64,000 nt of DNA from Variovorax sp. PMC12 (GCF_003019815.1 NZ_CP027773.1:5077501-5141500), one strand, 5' to 3'. Shown: positions 51,382-60,123, counted from the first letter of the stretch. Numbers and translations: made by a program. Notes: a model not told the origin generated them from the letters alone.

Positions 51382-52212
51382 TCAGGCCGGCAGCAGCGTG
51401 CCGCCGGTGGGCGTGCGCGGCACGGCTTCGAGCAGCGTGCGCGTGTAGGGGTGCTGCGCATGCCGGAACAGCTCGGCGGGCGGGCCTTGCTCCACGATCT
51501 TGCCTTTCCACACCACGCACACGTCATCGCACAGGTGGTTGACCACCGCGAGGTCGTGGCTGATGAGCAGGTAGCTGATGCCGAACTGCTGCTGCAGGTC
51601 CTGCATCAGGTTGAGCACCTGGGCCTGCACCGACACGTCGAGCGCGCTCACCGGCTCGTCGGCCACGATGAGCTTGGGGCGTGTGATCAGTGCACGCGCG
51701 ATGGCGATGCGCTGGCGCTGTCCGCCCGAGAACTCGTGCGGGTACTTGTCCATGTCGGTGGTGCGCAAGCCGACGGCTGCGAGTGCCTCCGATGCGCGCT
51801 CGCGCTGTTCGGCGCGGCTGGTCTCGGCCAGCGCCTCCAGCGGCTCGGCCACGATGCGCGCCACGGTCTGGCGCGGGTCGAGCGAACCGTACGGGTCCTG
51901 GAACACCATCTGGAAATCGCGCCGCGCCGTGCGCAGCTCGGCCCTGGGCAGCGTGTGCAGGTCGCGGCCTTCGAGGCGCACGCTGCCGGAGGTCGGCGTG
52001 TCCAGCGCCATCACCAGGCGCGCGATGGTCGACTTGCCCGAGCCCGATTCACCGACGATGCCCACGCTCTTGCCGGCCTGCACGTCGAAGCTCACGCCGT
52101 TGAGTGCCTTCACGGTCGGCGGCGGGCCGAAGAGTTTTTCACGCGGCAGCGCGTAGTGGCGCACGAGGTCGGTGACCTGCAGCAGCGGTGGAACGGCGGT
52201 CTTCTGGCTCAT
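51382..52212 (-). CDS. Dipeptide/oligopeptide ABC transporter ATP-binding protein (DppF-like)
   Basis: 276 residues from ATG 52212. Walker A GESGSGKST (about 53-61), Q-loop QMVFQDPYGSLDPR, signature EFSGGQRQRIAIARAL and Walker B LIVADEPVSALD are complete. The C-terminal part after HPYTRTLLEAVPR is short and lacks the four-Cys OppF/DppD-type tail. Start overlaps the stop of the DppD-like gene by four bases. It pairs with that ATPase to drive import. Confidence 0.93.
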   Translation of the reverse strand: MSQKTAVPPLLQVTDLVRHYALPREKLFGPPPTVKALNGVSFDVQAGKSVGIVGESGSGKSTIARLVMALDTPTSGSVRLEGRDLHTLPRAELRTARRDFQMVFQDPYGSLDPRQTVARIVAEPLEALAETSRAEQRERASEALAAVGLRTTDMDKYPHEFSGGQRQRIAIARALITRPKLIVADEPVSALDVSVQAQVLNLMQDLQQQFGISYLLISHDLAVVNHLCDDVCVVWKGKIVEQGPPAELFRHAQHPYTRTLLEAVPRTPTGGTLLPA

Positions 52213-53198
52213 GGTGCGGCGGCGACTTCGGTCGCGATCTCTTCGAGCCGGATGCAACGCACCGCATGGTCGTGCGGCAGCATCGTCGCGGGCGGCCGCG
52301 TGGTGTGGCAGGCATCGACCGTGTAGCTGCAGCGGCCGGCGAACGGGCAGCCCTTCGGCAGGTCGACCAGCTCGGGCACGCTGCCCTTGATGGTGGCAAG
52401 GCGCAGCCCGCGCGGCGCGCCGATGGCGGGGCGCGCGGCGAACAGGCCCTGCGTGTAGGGGTGGGCGCGGCGGGCGAACACGGCTTCGGTCGGCCCGCTC
52501 TCGACCACGCTGCCGCCGTACATCACGAGCATCTTCGACACCGTCTGCGCGATCACGCCGAGGTCGTGCGAGATCAGTATCAGCGCCATGCCGCGCTCGG
52601 CCACGAGGCTCTGGATCAGCTCCAGGATCTGCTTCTGGATGGTCACGTCGAGCGCCGTGGTGGGCTCGTCTGCAATCAGCAGGTCGGGCCCGCAGGCCAA
52701 TGCCATCGCGATGCCGATGCGCTGCCTCTGGCCGCCCGAGAACTGGTGCGGGTACGCATCGAGGCGCGAAGCCGCGTCGGGAATGCCCACGCGTTCGAGC
52801 AGCGCGAGCACTTCCTTGCGCGCATCGGCCTTCGAGAGGCCGCGGTGCAGCCGCAGCGGCTCGCCGACCTGGCGTGCGATGGTGTGCACCGGGTTCAGTG
52901 CCGTCATCGGCTCCTGGAAGATCATGCCGATGCGGTTGCCGCGGATCTGGCACATGTCTTTCTCGGCGCGGCCCACCAGTTCGGTGCCGTCGAAGCGGAT
53001 GCTGCCCGTGACCCTGGCGGTCGACGGCAGCAGGCCCATGAGCGACATCACGGTGATCGACTTGCCGCAGCCCGACTCGCCGACGATGCCCAGCGTTTCG
53101 CCGCGCTCCAGCGTGAAGTCGATGCCGCGCACGGCCTCGGCGGGGCCGCGCTGCGTCTGCAGTTCGATGTGCAGGTCCTTGACTTGAAGCAGTGGCAT
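52209..53198 (-). CDS. Dipeptide/oligopeptide ABC transporter ATP-binding protein (DppD-like)
   Basis: 329 residues from ATG 53198. Walker A GESGCGKSI (about 40-48), QEPMTALNPV, signature HQFSGGQRQRIGIAMAL and Walker B LLIADEPTTALD are present. The C-terminal oligopeptide-transporter tail has CPFAGRCSYTVDAC with the conserved Cys residues that may bind a metal cluster. It is 5 bases after the DppC-like gene. Confidence 0.93.
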   Translation of the reverse strand: MPLLQVKDLHIELQTQRGPAEAVRGIDFTLERGETLGIVGESGCGKSITVMSLMGLLPSTARVTGSIRFDGTELVGRAEKDMCQIRGNRIGMIFQEPMTALNPVHTIARQVGEPLRLHRGLSKADARKEVLALLERVGIPDAASRLDAYPHQFSGGQRQRIGIAMALACGPDLLIADEPTTALDVTIQKQILELIQSLVAERGMALILISHDLGVIAQTVSKMLVMYGGSVVESGPTEAVFARRAHPYTQGLFAARPAIGAPRGLRLATIKGSVPELVDLPKGCPFAGRCSYTVDACHTTRPPATMLPHDHAVRCIRLEEIATEVAAAP

Positions 53199-53203
53199 CT
53201 TGC

Positions 53204-54085
53204 TTACCTCGCCCGTGCCAGCCGTGGATCGAGCAGGTCGCGAAGTCCGTCGCCCAGCAGGTTCAGGCCGAGCACCGCGAATGCGATGGCCATGCCGGGG
53301 AACACCGCGAGCAGGGGCGACTGGAACATCATCGTCTGGGCCTCGCTGAGCATGCGGCCCCATGACGGCTGCGGCGGCTGCGTGCCGAGGCCGAGGTACG
53401 AGAGCGCGGCTTCCGCCAGGATGGCGATGGCGAAGCGGATGGTGATCTGCACGATCAGCACGGCCGAGATGTTCGGCAGCACATGCTGCATGGTGATGGC
53501 GAACGAGCCCTTGCCGCAGGCGCGCGCCGCGGCCACGTATTCGCGCGACCAGATGGCGTTGGCCGATGCGCGCGTGATGCGCGCGAAGGTCGGGATGTTG
53601 TAGATGCCGATCGCGATGATCGCGTTGACGATGCCCGCGCCGAACACGGCGGTCAGCATGATGGCGGACAGGATCGCCGGGAAGGCGAGCGAGAAGTCGG
53701 TGAGCCGCATGATGGCTTCCTCGACCCATCCCCGCCTGGCGGCCGCGAGCAGGCCCAGCGCGGTACCCACCACCAGGCCGATGCCCACCGCGATCATGCC
53801 CACCAGGATGGATGCGCGCGCGCCCACCAGCAGCAGCGAGGCCACGTCGCGCCCGTAGGTGTCGGTGCCCAGCCAGTGCGAGGCCATCGGCGGCTTGAGC
53901 TTGTTGGCCATGTCCATGTCGTAGGGCGACCAGGGCGTCCACACCAGCGAGACGGCGGCGGCCAGCAGCAACAGCAGCGTCAGGACGCCGCCGATGACGA
54001 AGCTGCGGTGCTTCACCGCGCGTTGCCAGAAACCGGGGAGCTTGAGCGCCGCGGCACTGGGGGCCGGGGCCGTGATGGCGTTCAT
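53204..54085 (-). CDS. Dipeptide/oligopeptide ABC transporter permease (DppC-like)
   Basis: 293 residues from ATG 54085. One N-terminal helix and five more follow, with the N-terminal OppC/DppC region LKPPMASHWLGTDTYGRDVASLLLVGARASILVG and the EAA loop YVAAARACGKGSFAITMQHVLPN that contacts the ATPases. Start overlaps the stop of the DppB-like gene. Confidence 0.93.
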   Translation of the reverse strand: MNAITAPAPSAAALKLPGFWQRAVKHRSFVIGGVLTLLLLLAAAVSLVWTPWSPYDMDMANKLKPPMASHWLGTDTYGRDVASLLLVGARASILVGMIAVGIGLVVGTALGLLAAARRGWVEEAIMRLTDFSLAFPAILSAIMLTAVFGAGIVNAIIAIGIYNIPTFARITRASANAIWSREYVAAARACGKGSFAITMQHVLPNISAVLIVQITIRFAIAILAEAALSYLGLGTQPPQPSWGRMLSEAQTMMFQSPLLAVFPGMAIAFAVLGLNLLGDGLRDLLDPRLARAR

Positions 54086-55032
54086 ATGTCGCTGGCCTTG
54101 ATGCGCGGGTCGATGACGGCGTAGAGCACGTCGACCACGAAATTCACGATGACCACCATGGCCGCGAGCAGCATCACGCAGTTGCGCACCACGATCAGGT
54201 CGCGGTTGCTGATGGCCTGGAAGATCAGCCGGCCCAAGCCGGGAAGATAGAACACGTTCTCCACCACGATGGTGCCGGCCAGCAGCTCGGAGAACTGCAT
54301 GCCCATCACCGTGATGACCGGGATCATGGCGTTGCGCAGCACGTGCGTCCAGAGCACCATGCGCTGCGAAACGCCCTTGGCCCGCGCGGTGCGCACGAAG
54401 TCTTCGCGCATCACTTCCAGCACCGCCGAGCGCGTGATGCGGGCGAGGATCGCGGCCTGCACCACCGCGAGCGACAGTGCAGGCAGCAACAGAGACTTGA
54501 TGCCCGAGAAGAAGCCGTCGCCCCAGCCCTCGAAGCCGCCGGCAGAGAACCACTGCAGCTTCACCGAGAACACGAGGATCAGAAGAATCGCGAACCAGAA
54601 ATTGGGAATGGCGATGCCGACCTGGGCCATGCCCATCAGGCCGACGTCGCCGAGCTTGTTGTGGCGCGCGGCGGCCGTCACGCCCACCAGCAGCGCGATG
54701 ACCGTGGTGAAGAACATCGCCAGCAGCGCCAGCGGCATGGTGAGCGCCAGGCGCTCGAGGATCAGGTCGAGCACCGGCGAGCTGTAGGCGTAGCTGTCGC
54801 CCAGGTTGCCGGTGAGCAGGCCGCCGATCCAGTGCCAGTAGCGCGTCCACGCGGGCTGGTCGAGGCCGAGCTTGGTGGCCAGCGCCGCCACCGCTTCGGG
54901 CGAGGCGTCGGGGCCCATGAGCATCTGCGCGGCATTGCCGGGCAGTATCTCGAGGACGAGGAAAACGATGACCGAGGCACCGATCAGCGTGCCGATCAGC
55001 GTGGCAAGGCGCTTGAATAGAAACAGACTCAT
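54082..55032 (-). CDS. Dipeptide/oligopeptide ABC transporter permease (DppB-like)
   Basis: 316 residues from ATG 55032. Six membrane helices; MSLFLFKRLATLIGTLIGAS start, LGLDQPAWTRYWHW periplasmic region, and EAA loop EDFVRTARAKGVSQRMVLWTHVLRNA. First gene of the importer operon dppB-dppC-dppD-dppF-SBP2-SBP1-amidase. An in-frame extension of 45 residues upstream was rejected because it overlaps the ferredoxin promoter region and has no family similarity. Confidence 0.93.
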   Translation of the reverse strand: MSLFLFKRLATLIGTLIGASVIVFLVLEILPGNAAQMLMGPDASPEAVAALATKLGLDQPAWTRYWHWIGGLLTGNLGDSYAYSSPVLDLILERLALTMPLALLAMFFTTVIALLVGVTAAARHNKLGDVGLMGMAQVGIAIPNFWFAILLILVFSVKLQWFSAGGFEGWGDGFFSGIKSLLLPALSLAVVQAAILARITRSAVLEVMREDFVRTARAKGVSQRMVLWTHVLRNAMIPVITVMGMQFSELLAGTIVVENVFYLPGLGRLIFQAISNRDLIVVRNCVMLLAAMVVIVNFVVDVLYAVIDPRIKASDI

Positions 55033-55135
55033 GGGGCGGGGCGCAGCATAACTGACTCCTGCAACAAATGTGCCGTGAATGTGGCCTTTGTCATTCAGGG
55101 GCGGCCGGCCCGCGCGGCCCCGCGATAATCGGGGG

Positions 55136-55414
55136 ATGGCCCTCATGATCACCGACGAATGCATCAACTGCGATGTCTGCGAGCCCGAGTGCCCGAACGA
55201 CGCGATCTACATGGGCGAGGCGTTCTACGAAATCGACCCGCACAAGTGCACCGAGTGCGTCGGCCACTTCGACGAGCCGCAATGCGTGCAGATCTGCCCG
55301 GTGGCGTGCATTCCCGTCAATCCCGAGCATGTGGAAAGCCGCGAGACGCTGCTTCAGAAGTACGAGCGTCTCACGGCGATCAAGGTGACGACGGCCGCGT
55401 CAGGCGGCGTCTGA
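55136..55414 (+). CDS. YfhL-type 2[4Fe-4S] ferredoxin
   Basis: 92 residues from ATG 55136 (ATG 55145 also possible). Two clusters of cysteines, CINCDVCEPEC and CTECVGHFDEPQCVQICPVAC, give the two 4Fe-4S sites; the insert between the second and third Cys of the second site is typical of the YfhL/Alvin group. A low-potential electron carrier; partner unknown. In relatives it follows coaD directly. Its last 15 bases overlap the convergent 55400 gene. Confidence 0.92.
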   Translation: MALMITDECINCDVCEPECPNDAIYMGEAFYEIDPHKCTECVGHFDEPQCVQICPVACIPVNPEHVESRETLLQKYERLTAIKVTTAASGGV

Positions 55415-55915
55415 GCCGGCGGATTTCCGCTTCCTTTTCTTCTTTGGCGCGTCGCCGGCCGTATTCAGGTCGCTCGCCGCGCCCCTGAAGCTCGCGCTGG
55501 CCTTGCGCGGTTCGGCCGCCAGGGTGCGGGCACGGTCCCGCTCCTTTTGCTCTGCCAGGGCGAGCCGCCGTTCCGCGAGAGCCGCGCTGCGGGCCTCGCG
55601 CGCGGCCCGCTGGTCGCGGTCGTGGGCCCCCTTTTCCAGCGAGAGCCTGCTGCGCTCCATCTGGTCGGCCTGCGTTCTGGCGCTGCGAGTGCCCGTGTCG
55701 GCGTCGCGGCGGTCTTGCGCGTTTCGGCTGTCGTTCACCCGCACCGCCTTGCCGCCTTCGCAGGGCTGGTCCGAGTAAGCGTTGCCGCAGCGCCATGCGG
55801 TGGTTCCACCTTGCGCCAAGGCGCCGGTGGAATGGATGCAGGCCGCTATGGAAAGCATAGCGAAGCCGATCCTTGCGGCGCCTGCTGTCGTTCTTCTTCC
55901 GCTTTTCTCTCTCAT
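55400..55915 (-). CDS. Secreted DUF4124-like protein with a charged coiled C-terminus
   Basis: 171 residues. A signal peptide ends near ALAQ (about 35). The next segment, TAWRCGNAYSDQPCEGGKAV (about 39-58), resembles the DUF4124 pattern with two Cys. The remainder is rich in Arg, Glu and Ala and should form a long charged helix, ending in KKKRKRK. Function unknown; a periplasmic role is assumed. It overlaps the ferredoxin 3' end on the opposite strand and lies 37 bases after pth-coding direction start. Confidence 0.65.
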   Translation of the reverse strand: MREKSGRRTTAGAARIGFAMLSIAACIHSTGALAQGGTTAWRCGNAYSDQPCEGGKAVRVNDSRNAQDRRDADTGTRSARTQADQMERSRLSLEKGAHDRDQRAAREARSAALAERRLALAEQKERDRARTLAAEPRKASASFRGAASDLNTAGDAPKKKRKRKSAGSDAA

Positions 55916-55951
55916 TTTTTATTTCTCTCCCTCCTGCGCTCCGATGGCCGG

Positions 55952-56584
55952 CTAGGTGGCTGCAGGCGTGCCCCCGTCGCCGGGCTCCCTCCGCGGCGGT
56001 TTGGGCCGCGGTGGCTTGCTCGTGTGAATCAGCAGCGTCGCCTTTTCCATCTCGCCCGCCACCAGCGCGGGCGTGGCGTGCAGCGTGCGGACGATGGCGT
56101 CTTCGATCGCCTCGCGTTGTTCCTTCAGTGGCTTCTTGAGCACCCAGTTGACCACCTCCGACTTCACGCCGGGGTGGCCGATGCCCAGGCGCAGCCGCCA
56201 GTAGTCGCCGGTGCCGAGCTGCGCGTGAATGTCGCGCAGGCCGTTGTGGCCGGCATGGCTGCCGCCGAACTTGAGCTTGGCCTGGCCGGGCACCACGTCG
56301 AGCTCGTCGTGCACCACCAGGATTTCCTCGGGCGCGATCTTGAAGAAGCGCGCGAGCGCCGCCACCGACTTGCCCGACAGGTTCATGAAGGTCTGCGGCT
56401 CCAGCAGCCAGATGCTCTGCCCGCCGATGTTGGCGCGCGCCGCGAGGCCGTGGTAGCCGCGTTCGGGCACGAGGTTGAGTTTCCAGTCGCGCGCCAGGGC
56501 GTCGATCCACCAGAAGCCCGCGTTGTGCCGCGTGGCTTCGTACTCAGGGCCCGGGTTTCCGAGGCCGACGAACAACTTGATCAT
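55952..56584 (-). CDS. pth: Peptidyl-tRNA hydrolase
   Basis: 210 residues. Hallmarks: KLFVGLGNPGPEYEATRHNAGFW (His in RHNAG is the catalytic base), NKSGKSV-like TFMNLSGKSVAALARF, VVHDELDVVPGQAKLKFGGSHAGHNGLRDI and the C-terminal basic region. It releases peptides from prematurely dropped peptidyl-tRNA. A Pro-rich basic tail of about 18 residues extends the usual end. It is in the conserved order prs-rplY-pth. Confidence 0.96.
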   Translation of the reverse strand: MIKLFVGLGNPGPEYEATRHNAGFWWIDALARDWKLNLVPERGYHGLAARANIGGQSIWLLEPQTFMNLSGKSVAALARFFKIAPEEILVVHDELDVVPGQAKLKFGGSHAGHNGLRDIHAQLGTGDYWRLRLGIGHPGVKSEVVNWVLKKPLKEQREAIEDAIVRTLHATPALVAGEMEKATLLIHTSKPPRPKPPRREPGDGGTPAAT

Positions 56585-56605
56585 GGCCTTGATTATCCCG
56601 CCGCC

Positions 56606-56641
56606 AAAAAGCAGAAGGCCCGCACGAGGCGGGCCTTCTGC
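56606..56641 (-). terminator. Rho-independent terminator after rplY
   Basis: GCAGAAGGCCCGC-ACGAG-GCGGGCCTTCTGC, a perfect 13-bp stem. On the minus strand it is followed by TTTTTGGC. It lies 22 bases after the rplY stop and just before pth. Confidence 0.9.
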
Positions 56642-56662
56642 AGCAACGGATGCGAAAGAAGA

Positions 56663-57343
56663 TTACTTCTTGGCAGTCTTAGCGGCGGGGGTCTTGGCGG
56701 CCGGAGCCTTGCCACCCTTGCCGGCCGGTGCGGCGGCGGCTGCTGCATCGGCAGCGCCTTCGGCGGGAGCGTCGACTTCTTCAGCCGCCGGCGACACGGC
56801 CGAAGCCAGCACCGGGTTGACCTTGCCGTGGCTGACCCACTTCACGCCCTTGGGCAGCTTGATGTCCTTCAGCGTGACGGTGCCGTTCTTCTTCAGGCCC
56901 GACAGGTCGACTTCGATGAACTCGGGCAGATCGCTCGGCAGGCAGTTCAGTTCGAGTTCGGTCGTCACGTGGTTGACCAGGTTCAGGTCGATCTTGACGG
57001 CTTCGGATTCTTCTTCACCCTTGAAGTGCACGGGCACCTTCGTGGTCATGCGGGTCTTGGCATCGACGCGCTGGAAGTCGATGTGCTGCACCAGCTGGCG
57101 GAAGGGGTGGTACTGCACGTCGCGCAGCAGGACCTTGCTGGTCGTGCCGCCGAGTTCCATCTCGAGCACGCTCGAGTGGAAAGCTTCTTTCTTCAGGGCG
57201 TGCCACAGCGCGTTGTGATCGATCTCGATCAGTTGCGGCTGGGTGTCGCCACCGTAGACGATGCCGGGGGTCTTGCCCGTGATGCGGAGACGGCGGCTCG
57301 CACCCGTGCCCTGCTTTGCGCGCTCAAAAGCGACGAATTTCAT
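56663..57343 (-). CDS. rplY: 50S ribosomal protein L25 / general stress protein Ctc
   Basis: 226 residues from ATG 57343 (CAGGAG 9 bases upstream). The N-terminal L25 domain binds 5S rRNA (GIVYGGD, FRQLVQHIDFQRV), followed by the TL5/CTC beta domain (ELELNCLPSDLPEFIEVDL). The C-terminal 40 residues are Ala/Lys/Pro-rich low complexity (AAAAAAPAGKGGKAPAAKT). The last is typical for Burkholderiales L25. Confidence 0.95.
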   Translation of the reverse strand: MKFVAFERAKQGTGASRRLRITGKTPGIVYGGDTQPQLIEIDHNALWHALKKEAFHSSVLEMELGGTTSKVLLRDVQYHPFRQLVQHIDFQRVDAKTRMTTKVPVHFKGEEESEAVKIDLNLVNHVTTELELNCLPSDLPEFIEVDLSGLKKNGTVTLKDIKLPKGVKWVSHGKVNPVLASAVSPAAEEVDAPAEGAADAAAAAAPAGKGGKAPAAKTPAAKTAKK

Positions 57344-57389
57344 AACTAGCTCCTGTGAGAGTCCACCGCGACCAGTGCGACTCCGGTTC

Positions 57390-57414
57390 AAAAAGGCCTC
57401 CTGCGAAGGAGGCC
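57390..57414 (-). terminator. Terminator-like hairpin between prs and rplY
   Basis: GGCCTCCT-GCGA-AGGAGGCC preceded on the plus strand by AAAAA; on the minus strand it reads stem-loop then TTTTTG. It lies 16 bases after the prs stop and may partly separate prs from rplY. Confidence 0.75.
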
Positions 57415-57429
57415 AGCTTCATGCCCCGG

Positions 57430-58404
57430 TCAGAACAGGTTGTCCTGATCCGAGAACAAACTCATCACCGACTCGCCCTTGGCAATGCGCTGGATCGTTT
57501 CGGCGATCAGCGGTGCCACGGAGAGCTGGCGGATCTTTCCGCAGGCATTGGCGCCGTCGGAAAGGGGAATGGTGTTGGTCACGACCACTTCGTCGAGGGC
57601 CGAGCCCTGCGTGATGCGCTCGATGGCCGGGCCCGAGAAGATCGGGTGCGTGCAGTAGGCGTAGACGCTCTTGGCGCCGCGCTCTTTCAGCACTTCGGCT
57701 GCTTTGACCAGCGTGCCGGCGGTGTCGATCATGTCGTCCATGATCACGCAGTTGCGGCCGTCGATCTCGCCGATCACGTTCATGACTTCGCTGACGTTGG
57801 CCTTCGGGCGGCGCTTGTCGATGATGGCGAGGTCGCAGTTCAGTTGCTTGGCCAGCGCGCGGGCACGGACCACGCCGCCGACATCGGGCGAAACCACGAT
57901 CAGGTCTTCGTAGTTCTTGGCGCGCAGGTCGCCCAGCAGCACCGGCGAGGCGTAGATGTTGTCGACCGGAATGTCGAAGAAGCCCTGGATCTGGTCGGCG
58001 TGAAGGTCCATCGTGAGCACACGCTCGACACCGACGGTTTCCAGCAGGTTGGCCACGACCTTGGCCGAGATGGGCACGCGGCTCGAGCGCGGACGGCGGT
58101 CCTGGCGGGCGTAGCCGAAGTAGGGAATGACGGCGCTGATCCGCTCGGCCGAAGCGCGCTTGAGCGCGTCGACCATGATCAGCAGTTCCATCAGGTTTTC
58201 GTTGGTAGGAGCGCAGGTCGACTGGACCACGAACACGTCGCGGGCGCGGACGTTCTGGTTGATCTCGACGGTGACTTCACCGTCCGAGAAGCGGCCCACG
58301 CGGGCGGCGCCCAGCGAAGTACCGAGGTTGTGCGCGATTTCCGCAGCAAGGCCAGGATTGGCGTTACCGGTGAAAACCATGAAATCAGGGTGATTAGCCT
58401 GCAT
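57430..58404 (-). CDS. prs: Ribose-phosphate pyrophosphokinase
   Basis: 324 residues from ATG 58404; a TTG seven codons earlier is in frame but less likely. Motifs: FTGNANPGLAAEIA, RFSDGEVTVEINQNVR, RQDRRPRSSRVPISAKV and the PRPP loop VIMDDMIDTAGT (about 221-232). The enzyme makes PRPP from ribose 5-phosphate and ATP for nucleotide, His and Trp synthesis. It lies between tRNA-Gln and rplY, a conserved order. Confidence 0.96.
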   Translation of the reverse strand: MQANHPDFMVFTGNANPGLAAEIAHNLGTSLGAARVGRFSDGEVTVEINQNVRARDVFVVQSTCAPTNENLMELLIMVDALKRASAERISAVIPYFGYARQDRRPRSSRVPISAKVVANLLETVGVERVLTMDLHADQIQGFFDIPVDNIYASPVLLGDLRAKNYEDLIVVSPDVGGVVRARALAKQLNCDLAIIDKRRPKANVSEVMNVIGEIDGRNCVIMDDMIDTAGTLVKAAEVLKERGAKSVYAYCTHPIFSGPAIERITQGSALDEVVVTNTIPLSDGANACGKIRQLSVAPLIAETIQRIAKGESVMSLFSDQDNLF

Positions 58405-58510
58405 GAGCGCGTCCCGGCAGTGCAAATTGGCTTAGGAAGCCGCCAAAAGGTTTGTGATGCATGGCGACCGGTAGGCCGCCGATTATTGCAGCGGGTGAGC
58501 TGCAAATGAA

Positions 58511-58534
58511 GACTGCGGCCATTTGGCCGCAGTC
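58511..58534 (-). terminator. Hairpin downstream of tRNA-Gln
   Basis: GACTGCGGCCA-TT-TGGCCGCAGTC: a perfect 11-bp inverted repeat 11 bases beyond the tRNA 3' end. The following minus-strand sequence TTCATTTG is only weakly T-rich, so termination is likely but not certain. Confidence 0.55.
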
Positions 58535-58544
58535 GTTGAAGATT

Positions 58545-58621
58545 TGGCAGGGGAGAAAGGATTCGAACCTTTGCATGCTGGAATCAAAATCCAGTGCCTT
58601 AACCAGCTTGGCGACTCCCCT
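58545..58621 (-). tRNA. tRNA-Gln (anticodon TTG)
   Basis: 77 bases on the minus strand. The 5' AGGGGAG pairs with 3' CTCCCCT, followed by discriminator G and an encoded CCA. The anticodon arm CTGGA-TTTTGAT-TCCAG gives anticodon UUG. The T-arm is AAAGG-TTCGAAT-CCTTT. The D-arm fits GCCAAGCTGGTTAAGGC. It reads CAA (and CAG by wobble) Gln codons. It lies between ispE and prs, the usual betaproteobacterial position. Confidence 0.96.
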
Positions 58622-58693
58622 ACACGGGTCGATGATTTTCACCACCAACCGATATATGTCGCATCGAACCGAATGAACGGCCCGATCATCTTT

Positions 58694-59590
58694 TCAGGTT
58701 GCCCATCCCCAGAGTGGATGGACTTCCAGGTTGCTGCATTGACGAACCTGCCAGCCCTTGGGGGCTTCCAGCAGTTCCGCTTCCTGCGGCGCTTGCGGCA
58801 TTTTCGCGAACACCGAACTTCCGGAGCCGGTCATCCGTGCCTTCAACCCTTGGGCTCCGAGCCATTCGATGGCGTCGGTGACCGCGGGGCAAAGTCGCTG
58901 GGCAACCGGCTGCAGGTCGTTGTGGCCGAAGTCGAAAACCGAAGGGCTCAGAACCGAGCTTTTCAGGTTTGTCGCTTCGAGCGATTCGCTCTCTGCAGCA
59001 AAGCCTGTGATTATAGCAACAGGAGTTGAACGTTCAAGATCTGTTGCTGAAAAAATTAATCGGGTATCGAGTCCCTCGGGAGGCTTGGCCACCGCGAAAC
59101 GCGCGGCAGGGAGTGTAACCGGTGTCAGCTGCTCTCCGATGCCCTCGACCCACGCATTGCGGCCGCCGAGAAAGAAAGGCACGTCCGCGCCCAGCTTCAG
59201 CCCGATGTGGGCAAGGCGCGAGAGCGGCAGGTTCAGCCCCCACAGGCGGTTCAGCGCCAGCAGGCAGGTGGCCGCGTCCGAAGAGCCGCCGCCCATGCCC
59301 GCCTGCGCCGGCACATGTTTGGCCACGCCGATGTGGGCTCCCTGGCCCGGCGCGGCGAACGCCTGCAGTGCACGCGCAGCACGCAGGATCAGGTCGTCCG
59401 CGGGCAGCTCGGTCGTGAGGTCTTCGCGGCTCAGTTGGCCGTCACGGCGCAATTCGACATGCAGCGTGTCGCACCAGTCGATCAGCATGAAGACCGATTG
59501 CAGCAGGTGGTAGCCGTCGTCGCGCCGGCCGGTGATGTGAAGGAAGAGGTTGAGCTTGGCCGGCGCGGAAAGGTCGTAGATCGCCTTCAT
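58694..59590 (-). CDS. ispE: 4-(cytidine 5'-diphospho)-2-C-methyl-D-erythritol kinase
   Basis: 298 residues, GHMP kinase fold. Substrate Lys in APAKLNLFLHITGRRDDGYH (about 10-29), the ATP loop VPAQAGMGGGSSDAATCL, and the C-terminal MTGSGSSVFA are complete. IspE phosphorylates CDP-methylerythritol in the non-mevalonate isoprenoid pathway. Its ATG overlaps the stop of lolB (ATGA). Confidence 0.96.
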   Translation of the reverse strand: MKAIYDLSAPAKLNLFLHITGRRDDGYHLLQSVFMLIDWCDTLHVELRRDGQLSREDLTTELPADDLILRAARALQAFAAPGQGAHIGVAKHVPAQAGMGGGSSDAATCLLALNRLWGLNLPLSRLAHIGLKLGADVPFFLGGRNAWVEGIGEQLTPVTLPAARFAVAKPPEGLDTRLIFSATDLERSTPVAIITGFAAESESLEATNLKSSVLSPSVFDFGHNDLQPVAQRLCPAVTDAIEWLGAQGLKARMTGSGSSVFAKMPQAPQEAELLEAPKGWQVRQCSNLEVHPLWGWAT

Positions 59591-60123
59591 GACCGCTCGA
59601 ACACGATGCGCAGGTCAGCCCGCGGGCTCGGTGCTTCGCGTACCGCCGCCAGGCGGCCGTTGGCGAGCTGCCCCAGGTCCGGCTTCCAGCCAGGCACGGG
59701 ATCATTGCGGCCCGCCAGCCAGCCAAACAGCGCACCGACCGGAATGGCTGCCCCGGTGGCTGCTTCGATGAGCGCATCGACGGAGTCGAAGCGCCGCGTG
59801 TTGCTGCCGTCTTTCAGCAGTGCTTCGCCCGGCGACCAGTGCAGCTGTGCAAGCGTGCTGCCGATGGGGGTCGTGAGCGTGAGATCGCCCGAGTCTGCGG
59901 AGCCGCGCAGCTCGAACAGCGCGGCAAAGGTCTGTACAGGCTCGCTCTCGATGCGCAGCGACATCCGTCCGCTCCAGCTGTCCGAAGCCTTGGGCGCCGA
60001 AGCGCCGCCACCCGACAGCTGGGCGCAGCCTGCCACGACGAGCAATGCAGCGCCGCCAGCGGCCAGCAGCACGCGTCGCCCGTGATCGATCCGTTGCGGC
60101 GCAAGCGCCTTTGCCAGCGTCAT
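59587..60123 (-). CDS. lolB: Outer-membrane lipoprotein LolB
   Basis: 178 residues from ATG 60123. The lipobox LLVVAGC (about 29-35) gives a lipidated Cys, followed by SWSGRMSLRIES and the DLTLTTPIGSTLAQLHW beta strands of the LolB half-barrel. It receives lipoproteins from LolA and inserts them into the outer membrane. The N-terminal 20 residues before the hydrophobic core are basic and longer than usual. Upstream in-frame residues overlap the TPR gene and were dropped. Confidence 0.9.
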   Translation of the reverse strand: MTLAKALAPQRIDHGRRVLLAAGGAALLVVAGCAQLSGGGASAPKASDSWSGRMSLRIESEPVQTFAALFELRGSADSGDLTLTTPIGSTLAQLHWSPGEALLKDGSNTRRFDSVDALIEAATGAAIPVGALFGWLAGRNDPVPGWKPDLGQLANGRLAAVREAPSPRADLRIVFERS

